64,000 bases of DNA, taken from assembly GCA_019510125.1 (NCBI GenBank), contig JAEKKX010000007.1, positions 124,001 through 188,000 of the forward strand, written 5' to 3'. This DNA is from Lysobacterales bacterium (GTDB lineage: Bacteria; Pseudomonadota; Gammaproteobacteria; Xanthomonadales; Xanthomonadaceae). Positions within the stretch are counted from its first letter, which is position 1. Each line of letters opens with the position of its first letter. The translations under genes were made by a program, and so were the position numbers. Under the pieces are notes generated by a model. The model had not been told where the DNA came from. It made no database searches and saw only the letters and a list, made by a program, of their open reading frames with translations. Below, one piece after another: positions 49,914-57,052 of this stretch.

Positions 49914-50852
49914 ATGGACGCCGACCTCGCCATCCGCGCCAACGGGCTGAGCAAGCGCTTCGGCGCGCTGCTCGCGGTCGACGACGTCGACCTGCGCGTG
50001 CCGCGGGCGCACGTCTACGGCTTCCTCGGGCCGAACGGCTCCGGCAAGTCGACGACCATCCGCATGCTCTGCGGCCTGCTCACGCCGACCGCCGGCGACA
50101 TCGAGGTGCTCGGCCTGCGCATCCCGGAACAGGCCGAGGCGCTGCGTCGCCGGATCGGCTACATGACCCAGAAATTCTCGCTGTACGAGGACCTGTCGGT
50201 GCGCGAGAACCTGGAGTTCCTCGCCGACGTGCAGGGCGTGCCGCGCGGCGAACGCCGGCAGCGGATCGACGCGCTGATCGACACCTACGGTTTCGCCGAC
50301 CGCCAGGCGCAGCTCGCCGGCACCCTCAGCGGCGGCCAGAAGCAGCGCCTCGCGCTCGCCGGCGCGACCGTGCATCGTCCCGAACTGCTGTTCCTCGACG
50401 AGCCGACCAGCGCGGTCGATCCGGAATCGCGCCGCGACTTCTGGGAAAAACTCTTCGACCTCGCCGACGCCGGCACCACCATCCTGGTGTCCACGCACTA
50501 CATGGACGAGGCCGAGCGCTGCCACCGCATCGCCATCCTCGACACCGGCCGGCTGGTGGCCGACGGCACCCCCGCGGCGCTGACCCGGGCGCTGGCCGGC
50601 CGCACGTTCGGCGTGCGCACCGCGCAGACCCGCCGCGCGCAGGCCGCGCTGCACGGCGCGCCCGGCGTGCTCAGCGTCGCCCAGATCGGCGCGATGCTGC
50701 GGGTCCTGGGCGCGGCGGGGCTCGACGCCGCCGCGGTCGCCGGCCGCCTGCGCGACGCCGGCCTCGACGCCGAGGTCGAGCCGATCGAACCGAACCTCGA
50801 GGACGTGTTCGTTTCCGCCACCAAGCATCGCGATCGCGCGGAGGCGGCATGA
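49914..50852 (+). CDS. ABC exporter ATP-binding protein (YbhF-like)
   Basis: The 312-residue ATPase shows Walker A GPNGSGKST near residue 39, the Q-loop in YMTQKFSLYEDLSVRENL, signature LSGGQKQRLALAGA, Walker B LLFLDEPTSAVDP and the switch histidine in LVSTHYMDEAERC. It belongs to the ABC-2 exporter type. E. coli YbhF has two nucleotide-binding domains (about 580 residues), whereas this protein has one. Its C-terminus overlaps the permease gene by four bases. Confidence 0.93.
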   Translation: MDADLAIRANGLSKRFGALLAVDDVDLRVPRAHVYGFLGPNGSGKSTTIRMLCGLLTPTAGDIEVLGLRIPEQAEALRRRIGYMTQKFSLYEDLSVRENLEFLADVQGVPRGERRQRIDALIDTYGFADRQAQLAGTLSGGQKQRLALAGATVHRPELLFLDEPTSAVDPESRRDFWEKLFDLADAGTTILVSTHYMDEAERCHRIAILDTGRLVADGTPAALTRALAGRTFGVRTAQTRRAQAALHGAPGVLSVAQIGAMLRVLGAAGLDAAAVAGRLRDAGLDAEVEPIEPNLEDVFVSATKHRDRAEAA

Positions 50853-51931
50853 AGCTGCGCCACATCCTCGCCGTGGTGCTGAAGGAAATCCGCCAGATGC
50901 GGCGCGACCGCATGACCCTGGCGATGATGATCGGCATCCCCACGCTGCAACTGGCGCTGTTCGGGTTCGCGATCAACCTCGACGTGCGCAACCTGCCGGC
51001 GGCGGTCGCGGACATGGCGGGCACCGCCGGCTCGCGCATCCTGGTGCAGGACCTCTACGCCGCCGGGGTGGTGCGTCGCGCCGGCGAGGCGCGGACGCCG
51101 CAGGAGATCCGGGCCCTGCTCGACCGCGGCGAGATCAAGATCGGCGTGGTGATCCCGCCGGACTTCGAGCGTCGCCGGCTCGACGGCCGCGAGGCGGTGC
51201 AGGTGATCGTCGACGGCAGCGACCTGACGGTGCAGTCGGCGGCGCGCCAGCTCGCGGCGCTGCCGCTGGACGGTCGCGCGGCGTCGTCCGCGTCGCAGAT
51301 CGCGATGCTGCCGCTGTACAACCCGGAGCGCCGTTCGGCGGTGAACGTGGTGCCCGGGCTGATCGGCGTGATCCTGACCATGACGATGGTGATGTTCACC
51401 GCGATGGCGATCGTCCGCGAACGCGAGCGCGGCAATCTCGAACTGCTGATCACCACGCCGGTGTCCAGCGCGGAACTGATGATCGGCAAGGTGCTGCCGT
51501 ACATCGCGGTCGGCCTGGTGCAGACCACGGTGGTGCTGCTGCTGGGCATCGGCGTGTTCGCGGTGCCGGTGCGCGGGCACCTGATCGACGTCTACTGCGC
51601 GGCGATGCTGCTGATCGTCGCCAACCTCGCCCTGGGCCTGCTGGTCTCGACCCGGGCGCAGACCCAGTTCCAGGCGATGCAGATGGCGTTCTTCCTGTTC
51701 CTGCCGTCGATCCTGCTGTCGGGCTTCATGTTCCCGTTCGACGGCATGCCGCGGCCCGCGCAGTGGATCGCCGAGGGACTGCCGCTGACCCATTTCGTGC
51801 GCCTGATCCGCGGGGTGATGCTGCGCGGCGCATCGCTGGCGTCGCTGTGGCCGGATGCGCTGGCGCTGGTGGCGTTCGCCGCGATCACGATGACGGTGGC
51901 GATTTCGCGGTTCCGCAAGCGGCTGGATTGA
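50849..51931 (+). CDS. ABC-2 type transporter permease (YbhS/YbhR-like)
   Basis: The 360-residue permease has the typical ABC-2 layout: a first helix (LAMMIGIPTLQLALFGFAI), a large periplasmic domain (about 50-170) and five C-terminal helices, with ERERGNLELLITTPVSSAELMIGK on the cytoplasmic loop and SGFMFPFDGMPRPAQWIAEGLPLTHFVRLIRG near the end. Only one permease is encoded, so a homodimer is likely, unlike YbhS/YbhR. The substrate is unknown; E. coli YbhGFSR has been linked to cefoperazone and chloramphenicol sensitivity. Confidence 0.93.
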   Translation: MKLRHILAVVLKEIRQMRRDRMTLAMMIGIPTLQLALFGFAINLDVRNLPAAVADMAGTAGSRILVQDLYAAGVVRRAGEARTPQEIRALLDRGEIKIGVVIPPDFERRRLDGREAVQVIVDGSDLTVQSAARQLAALPLDGRAASSASQIAMLPLYNPERRSAVNVVPGLIGVILTMTMVMFTAMAIVRERERGNLELLITTPVSSAELMIGKVLPYIAVGLVQTTVVLLLGIGVFAVPVRGHLIDVYCAAMLLIVANLALGLLVSTRAQTQFQAMQMAFFLFLPSILLSGFMFPFDGMPRPAQWIAEGLPLTHFVRLIRGVMLRGASLASLWPDALALVAFAAITMTVAISRFRKRLD

Positions 51932-51951
51932 CGGCGGGGCCGGGGCCCGGC

Positions 51952-53079
51952 CTACAGCGATTCGAGGAATTCGCGCACCGCGGGGCCGAAGCGGGCGATG
52001 TCGACCAGGAAGGCGTCGTGGCCCTGCGGCGAGGGCAGGGCGAGGCAGCGGGCGTCGGCGCCGCCGGCGAGCAGGCCGTCGGCGATTTCCTGCTGCTGCT
52101 GGATCGGGAACAGGATGTCGGTGTGCACGCCGATGGCGAGCGCGCGGTCCACGCGCAGGTGCGACAGGCCCTGCGCGCAGGTGCCCGGGCCGCGCTCGGA
52201 CGACCAGGCCTCGCCGAGGTCGAACCAGTCCATCGAGCGGCTGAGGTAGAGGTAGCAGTTCGGGTCGAAGCGGCGGATGAAGCGGCGCGCATGGCCCTCG
52301 AGGTAGCTTTCGACCTCGAATTCGAGGCCGAACGGATCGTCGTCGCGGCGTTCGGAGTCCAGGCGCACGCGGCCGAAGCGGCCGTCCCACTCCAGCGCCG
52401 AGCGGTAGGTGATCACGCCGAGCTTGCGCGCCATGCGCATGCCCGATTCCGGATAGGCGGCCTCGCTGTAGTCGCCCTCGTTCCACATCGGGTCGAGCCG
52501 GATCGCTTCGCGCTGCAGCGAGCGGATCGCGATCGAGAACGGCAGCGCGCGCGCGGCGCCGGAGATGTTGATGTGGGCGTGGGCGATGCCCGGGTGCCGC
52601 TGCAGCAGGGCCAGCGCGACCATGCCGCCCATCGAATTGCCGATCACGCAGGCCAGGCGCGCGATGCCGAGGCTGCGGACCACGTGGGCGGCGGCGTCGG
52701 CGCCATCCTCCACCGACAGTTCCGGGAACGACAGCCTGTACGGCGCGCCGGTGGCGGGATCGATCGACGCCGGTCCGGTCGAGCCCTTGCAACTGCCCAG
52801 CGAGTTGACGCACACCACGAACCAGCGGTCGGTGTCGATCGGCTTGCCCGGGCCGAGCATCGCTTCCCACCAGCCGGGCTCGGGGTTGTCGTCGTGGCGC
52901 GCGGCGTGCGCGTCGGGCGACAGGCCGGTGAGGATCAGCAGTGCGTTGTCGGCCGCGGGCGACAGCCGCCCCCAGGTCTCGTAGGCCATGCGCGCGCCGA
53001 ACAGCGCGCCGCCGCGCTTCATCGCGAACGGCGAAGGCAGGTCGAGGAAGCGGGTGCCGGCGGGTATGAATTCGGTCAT
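51952..53079 (-). CDS. metX: MetX-family acyltransferase, probable serine O-succinyltransferase
   Basis: The 375-residue alpha/beta-hydrolase is a MetX-fold homoserine/serine acyltransferase. The nucleophile is Ser in CVIGNSMGGMVAL near residue 147, and the Asp and His of the triad lie in NTD-like HTDILFP and SPQGHDAFLVD. The sequence closely follows the Xanthomonadales group (GLSPDAHAA, NSLGSCKGSTGPASIDPATG) that was shown to succinylate L-serine rather than acetylate homoserine, which feeds cysteine synthesis. Automatic annotation usually calls it homoserine O-acetyltransferase. The start at ATG 53079 gives MTEFIPAGTRF. Confidence 0.88.
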   Translation of the reverse strand: MTEFIPAGTRFLDLPSPFAMKRGGALFGARMAYETWGRLSPAADNALLILTGLSPDAHAARHDDNPEPGWWEAMLGPGKPIDTDRWFVVCVNSLGSCKGSTGPASIDPATGAPYRLSFPELSVEDGADAAAHVVRSLGIARLACVIGNSMGGMVALALLQRHPGIAHAHINISGAARALPFSIAIRSLQREAIRLDPMWNEGDYSEAAYPESGMRMARKLGVITYRSALEWDGRFGRVRLDSERRDDDPFGLEFEVESYLEGHARRFIRRFDPNCYLYLSRSMDWFDLGEAWSSERGPGTCAQGLSHLRVDRALAIGVHTDILFPIQQQQEIADGLLAGGADARCLALPSPQGHDAFLVDIARFGPAVREFLESL

Positions 53080-53158
53080 CCGTGGTATCCGGAAACGGTA
53101 CGGCGCCGGGCAGCTTACGCGATGGCGCCGTCGTTTACCGACGCTGTCCGCGGGACGC

Positions 53159-54145
53159 TCAGTCGCCCGCGGCCCGATCCGGGTCGGTGTCGAGCGCCAG
53201 CGTCGCCCGGATCGGCCGATGATCCGAGCCGATGTCGGGCCCGCGCACGCAATCGAGCCGGCGCCAGCCGGCGCCGGCGAGGACATGATCGATCGGAATG
53301 CCGAAATGCCCGGACGGCCAGGTCGGGGCCAGGCCGCAGGCGCGGCGCAGCCCGGGGGCGATCCGCGTGAGCGCGGTCGACCACGGCGTGGCGTTGAGGT
53401 CGCCCGCGACGACCGTCGGCCGCGTGCCCGCCGCGTCGGCCAGCGTGCGCAGCAAGCTGTCGCGCGCCGTTTGCCAGTGCGGGCCCAGCGGCGGCATCGG
53501 ATGCGCGGCGACGACGCGCACCGGGCCGCGCGCGGTATCGAGGGTCGCGGCGAGCGCGGGAATGCCGTCGGCGCTGTCGCGGCGCTCGCGCTGCGACAGC
53601 GGATGGCGCGAGAGCAGGCCGATGCCGAACGGCGAGTCCATCGGTGCGAACTCGCGATACGGATAGACGTCGGCCAGCGCGTCCTGCAGGCGGTCCGCGT
53701 AGTCCGGCGTGAGTTCGACCAGCACGACGACATCGGCCGGCTGCGCGCGCAGCCAGGCGGCGAGCGGGGCGGGATCGGGATTGCCGGCGCGCACGTTGGC
53801 GCTGGCGATGGTCAGCGTCGGCGCGGCGGCGGGCCCCGCCGCGGACGGCAGCGGCGCGCTCGCCGACCACAGCGGCAGCAGCGCCAGCGGCAGCGCGACC
53901 AGCCAGCGCCGGTCGCGCGCGCTCAGCAGCGCGATCGCGACCAGCCACAGCGCGGCGTGCGCCGGCTGCCAGTGCGCGATCAGGTCCAGGCCCCAGCCGA
54001 ACAGGCCGGCCGACGCCGGCAGCGCCCGCATCAGCCACGGCAGCAGCAGCGCGAGCAGCACCGCGCAGGCGAACAGCCGCAGCGGCAGCGGCTGCCTGCG
54101 CCTGCGTGAGGCGGGTGCGCGTGGCATGCCTGGCTCGGTGCGCAT
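53159..54145 (-). CDS. Membrane-anchored endonuclease/exonuclease/phosphatase (EEP) family protein
   Basis: The 328-residue protein has two or three N-terminal membrane helices (residues about 22-100) followed by an EEP catalytic domain. Visible motifs are TIASANVRAGN, VVLVELTPDYADRL, VVAAHPMPPLGP, VVAGDLNATPWS (GDxN) and the final GSDHRPIRATL (SDH). The usual catalytic glutamate is VLVELT. Substrates of such proteins include DNA, phosphoinositides and sphingomyelin; none can be chosen here. It follows metX upstream by 79 bases on the same strand. Confidence 0.88.
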   Translation of the reverse strand: MRTEPGMPRAPASRRRRQPLPLRLFACAVLLALLLPWLMRALPASAGLFGWGLDLIAHWQPAHAALWLVAIALLSARDRRWLVALPLALLPLWSASAPLPSAAGPAAAPTLTIASANVRAGNPDPAPLAAWLRAQPADVVVLVELTPDYADRLQDALADVYPYREFAPMDSPFGIGLLSRHPLSQRERRDSADGIPALAATLDTARGPVRVVAAHPMPPLGPHWQTARDSLLRTLADAAGTRPTVVAGDLNATPWSTALTRIAPGLRRACGLAPTWPSGHFGIPIDHVLAGAGWRRLDCVRGPDIGSDHRPIRATLALDTDPDRAAGD

Positions 54146-54174
54146 GGGTCGGTCTGCGTGGGGGCGTGCGCGCT

Positions 54175-54216
54175 GATCAGTGAGCGCGGATCAGTGGGCG
54201 CGGATCAGTGCGCGCG
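54175..54216. repeat. 14-bp tandem repeat, three units, covering a stop codon
   Basis: Units GATCAGTGAGCGCG, GATCAGTGGGCGCG and GATCAGTGCGCGCG occupy 54175-54188, 54189-54202 and 54203-54216. Each unit contains TCA, which is TGA on the minus strand; the one in unit 3 (54205-54207) is the actual stop codon of the DUF347 gene. Contraction or expansion would leave the protein nearly unchanged. Confidence 0.85.
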
Positions 54217-54969
54217 CGTCGCCGGACGCTGCGGCAGGCGCCACACCAGCAGCGCGATCGCGGCGACGAGCACCGCGGTGGCGGCGTAACGGTCGAGCGC
54301 GAGGCCGCCGTGGTCCAGCGGTTTGTCGAGGAAGTCGCCGACCACCGCGCCCAGTGGCCGGGTCAGCACGAAGGCGGCCCAGAACAGCGCCGTGCGCGAC
54401 AGCCGGGTGAACTTCGCGGCGAGCGCGATCAGCACGATCGCGCCGCCGAAGACCAGCGCGCCGCCGAGGTAGCCGAGGCCGGCGTCGTCCGCGGTCCAGT
54501 CGCCGAGCGCGGTGCCCAGCGTCTGCGAGAACATGATCGTCAGCCAGTAGAAGCCTTCGGACTTCGGGCTGGCGACGCTGGCGATGTCCAGCGACCCGAC
54601 CGAGCGATGCCAGGCGAAGAACGACGCGGCGAGCGCGGCGGCCAGCAGCGCCGAACCGCCGGCGTAGCCGATGCCCAGCGAGCGGTCGGCGTAGTCGGCG
54701 AGGGTGGTGCCGACCGTGGTCGAGGCGATGATCGTCGCCCAGTACAGCCACGGCCGGAAGCGGTCGGCGCGGATCTGCGCGAGCACCGCGACCACGAACA
54801 GCGCGAAGAAGATCGCGGTGCCGACCAGGTAGCCGAGGTCCATCGACATCGACACCGCGTCGCCGCCGGTCTCGCCGAGGGTGGTGGCGAGGATCTTGAT
54901 GACCCAGAAGCCGAGGGTGACCTCGGGGACCTTGGCGATGGCGTCGCAGGCGGTGGGCGTCGAGGTCAT
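54205..54969 (-). CDS. Four-repeat DUF347 (COG4705) integral membrane protein
   Basis: The 254-residue protein contains four internal repeats, each with two hydrophobic segments and a core like xTxGxxxGD: LATTLGETGGDAVSM, ASTTVGTTLADYADRSLGIGY, FSQTLGTALGDWTADDAGLGY and LTRPLGAVVGDFLDKPLDHGG. This is the DUF347 repeat family of unknown function. Conserved acidic residues in the membrane could bind a cation. The start ATG 54969 lies 32 bases after the ccmI stop, so it may be read with the cytochrome c maturation operon. A longer frame upstream overlaps ccmI and is spurious. Confidence 0.87.
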   Translation of the reverse strand: MTSTPTACDAIAKVPEVTLGFWVIKILATTLGETGGDAVSMSMDLGYLVGTAIFFALFVVAVLAQIRADRFRPWLYWATIIASTTVGTTLADYADRSLGIGYAGGSALLAAALAASFFAWHRSVGSLDIASVASPKSEGFYWLTIMFSQTLGTALGDWTADDAGLGYLGGALVFGGAIVLIALAAKFTRLSRTALFWAAFVLTRPLGAVVGDFLDKPLDHGGLALDRYAATAVLVAAIALLVWRLPQRPATRAH

Positions 54970-55001
54970 CGCGGGCTCCGTGGGCGGGGCGGTGGTCGGC
55001 G

Positions 55002-56021
55002 TCAGTCGCCGCCGAGGGTGAGCGCGATCGGCCCCTTCGCCGGCAGCGCGGTGCGCACCGGCTTCGATTCGATGTCGCCGGGCTGGCGCATCGGCGTGCC
55101 GCTCTCGGAAATGCGGGCGACGACTTCGACCTCGCGCAGCGACGAGAGTTTCGCGGTCGGCATCGGGCCGTCGGCGTCGTCGAGCACGATCTTGAGCGGC
55201 AGTTCGGCGACGGTGTGCTTCTCCACCGCGATCGGCATCGGCGGACCGTCCGGCTGGCGCGCGATCACGAACACGGTGGCGTCTGCGCGCAGGCGCACGC
55301 GCGCGGCGAACGCCGGATCGAGGGCGACGGTCACGGTCAGCGCATTCGCGCCCGGTTCCGGCGGCTTCGGCGCGGGCAGCGGCGGCAGGCCGGCGTCCTT
55401 GCGCGCGGCGTCGACTTCGGCGCGCAGGGTCGCGCCCTCGTCGGCGCCGAGTGCGGCCAGCAGCGGCTCCCAAGTCCGCGCGGCCTCGGCGGCCTTGCCC
55501 TGCTGGCGCAGCGCGATGCCGAGATAGAAGCGGGCGCGCTGGTGGTCCGGGGCCTGTTTCAGCGCGCGCTGCAGGTATTCCACCGCGCGCGCATCGAAGC
55601 GGTGTTCGGCATCGGCCTGCGCGCGCGCCTCGGCGGCGGCGGCGAGGTAGTCGGCTTCGTCCGGCGCGCGCTGGAGCACGGCCTCCCACGCGTCGCGGGC
55701 CTCGGCGTGCCGGCCGGCGCGGGCGTAGGCGCTGGCGAGCATGACCCAGCCTTCCTGGTCGGGGAAACGGTCGCGGTTGACTTCGAGCTGGGCGATCGCC
55801 TGATCGAGCGAGGCCGGGCGCTCGATCATCGCGGTGTCCAGCGCAACGGGTGTTCCGACCAGCCGGTACAGGCCGCCGGCGAGCACGGTGAACGCGGCGA
55901 TCAGCACCAGCGCCGAGCCGCGGCGCGCGCGCCACAGCGGATGCAGCACGACGCCGAACGCGCCGAGCGCGAGCGCGGCGGCGAGCAGGGCGAACACGGT
56001 GGCGGAGGCGGAAGCGGACAT
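55002..56021 (-). CDS. ccmI: Cytochrome c maturation protein CcmI (TPR domain)
   Basis: CcmI presents apocytochrome c to the CcmF/H haem lyase. The 339-residue protein has two N-terminal membrane helices (VFALLAAALALGAFGVVLH; ALVLIAAFTVLAGGLYRLV), a TPR region from about residue 70 to 190 (GWVMLASAYARAGRHAEARDAWEAVL, ARFYLGIALRQQGKAAEA) and a C-terminal beta-rich domain (ANALTVTVALDPAFAARV). The start at ATG 56021 fits AGGA six bases upstream and touches the ccmH stop; ATG 56027 is an alternative. Confidence 0.93.
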   Translation of the reverse strand: MSASASATVFALLAAALALGAFGVVLHPLWRARRGSALVLIAAFTVLAGGLYRLVGTPVALDTAMIERPASLDQAIAQLEVNRDRFPDQEGWVMLASAYARAGRHAEARDAWEAVLQRAPDEADYLAAAAEARAQADAEHRFDARAVEYLQRALKQAPDHQRARFYLGIALRQQGKAAEAARTWEPLLAALGADEGATLRAEVDAARKDAGLPPLPAPKPPEPGANALTVTVALDPAFAARVRLRADATVFVIARQPDGPPMPIAVEKHTVAELPLKIVLDDADGPMPTAKLSSLREVEVVARISESGTPMRQPGDIESKPVRTALPAKGPIALTLGGD

Positions 56022-56488
56022 CACCATTCCTGGGCATCGTCGTCGGCGACGGGGGGCGCGGCCGCGCGGTCGCGGCGCAGCAGGCGCCGGATCACCAGGC
56101 CGCCGGCGAGCACGAACAGCAGCGGCCCGAACCACAGCAGCCAGGTGGTCGGGCTCACCCGCGGCCGGTACAGCACGAACTCGCCGTAGCGCGCGACCAG
56201 GAAGTCGCGGATCTGCTGGTCGCTGCGGCCCGCGCGCATCAGGTCGAGGACTTCGCGGCGCAGATCCACGGCGATCTGGGCGTTGGAATCGGCCAGCGAC
56301 TGGTTCTGGCACATCACGCAGCGCAGTTCGGCGACGAGGTCGTGGAAGCGGGTCGCCTCGGCGGTGTCGCGGAACTGCAGCGGCGCGGGGTCCGCGGCCT
56401 TCTGCGCCCCGGCGACGCCGGCGACCGCGAGCAGCAGCGCGCACAGCAGCGCGCGCCACCCGGCCATGCGGGTCGCGGCCGGGCTCAC
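56021..56488 (-). CDS. ccmH: Cytochrome c maturation protein CcmH
   Basis: CcmH is a membrane-anchored thiol-redox protein that reduces the apocytochrome c CxxCH motif. The 155-residue protein has a signal peptide (LLCALLLAVAGVAGAQ), the active site LRCVMCQNQSLADSNA (C-x2-C) and a C-terminal membrane helix (TTWLLWFGPLLFVLAGGLVI). The GTG at 56488 overlaps the ccmG stop by four bases with GGAG upstream; ATG 56467 would shorten the signal by 7 residues. Confidence 0.94.
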   Translation of the reverse strand: MSPAATRMAGWRALLCALLLAVAGVAGAQKAADPAPLQFRDTAEATRFHDLVAELRCVMCQNQSLADSNAQIAVDLRREVLDLMRAGRSDQQIRDFLVARYGEFVLYRPRVSPTTWLLWFGPLLFVLAGGLVIRRLLRRDRAAAPPVADDDAQEW

Positions 56489-57039
56489 CGGCGGCGCTCC
56501 GCGGCGGCCAGCGCCGGCAGCAGCTCGTTGTGCACGATCTCGTCGCTGAGCGGGCCGACGTGCTTCCAGCGCACGATGCCGTCGGCGTCGACCAGGAAGG
56601 TCTCGGGCGCGCCGTACACGCCGAAGTCGATCGCGGTGCGCCCGACCTCGTCGGCCAGCACCAGCCAGTACGGATTGTTGAACTTCTCCAGCCACGCCAG
56701 CGCGTCGGCCGGCTCGTCCTTCCAGTTGTAGCCGATCACGCGCACCCGCTTGGTTTCGGCGAAGCGGGTGATCACCGGATGCTCGACCCGGCATTCCACG
56801 CACCAGCTTCCCCAGACGTTGAGCACGTAGGGCTGGCCGCGCAGCTCGCGGCCGGTGACGACGCGGGTCGGTTCGTGCAGCACCGGCAGCGCGAAGTCGG
56901 GCGCGGGCTTGCCGATCAGCGCCGAGGGCAGCGCCTCGCGGTCGGGATCGCGGCTCAGCCACACGCCCGCGGCGAGCAGCGCGGCGACCAGCAGGAAGGC
57001 GAGGAAGGGAAGCCAGCGTTTCATTCGGGACATTTCCAT
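56485..57039 (-). CDS. ccmG: Thiol:disulfide interchange protein CcmG/DsbE
   Basis: CcmG is a periplasmic thioredoxin-fold protein that keeps apocytochrome c or CcmH reduced. The 184-residue protein has an N-terminal membrane anchor (WLPFLAFLLVAALLAAGVW), the active site VWGSWCVECRVEHP (WCxxC) and the cis-proline/acidic region in VYGAPETFLVDADG. Three in-frame ATGs (57039, 57033, 57024) are possible; MKRWLPF at 57024 would be the most typical start. Confidence 0.94.
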   Translation of the reverse strand: MEMSRMKRWLPFLAFLLVAALLAAGVWLSRDPDREALPSALIGKPAPDFALPVLHEPTRVVTGRELRGQPYVLNVWGSWCVECRVEHPVITRFAETKRVRVIGYNWKDEPADALAWLEKFNNPYWLVLADEVGRTAIDFGVYGAPETFLVDADGIVRWKHVGPLSDEIVHNELLPALAAAERRR

Positions 57040-57052
57040 GAAGGCCGCTGCA

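Noticed and set aside
51932-51951. Short GC palindrome between the convergent permease and metX genes as a terminator
   Set aside because: The stem is only about five base pairs and has no U-tract, so it cannot be told from background GC.
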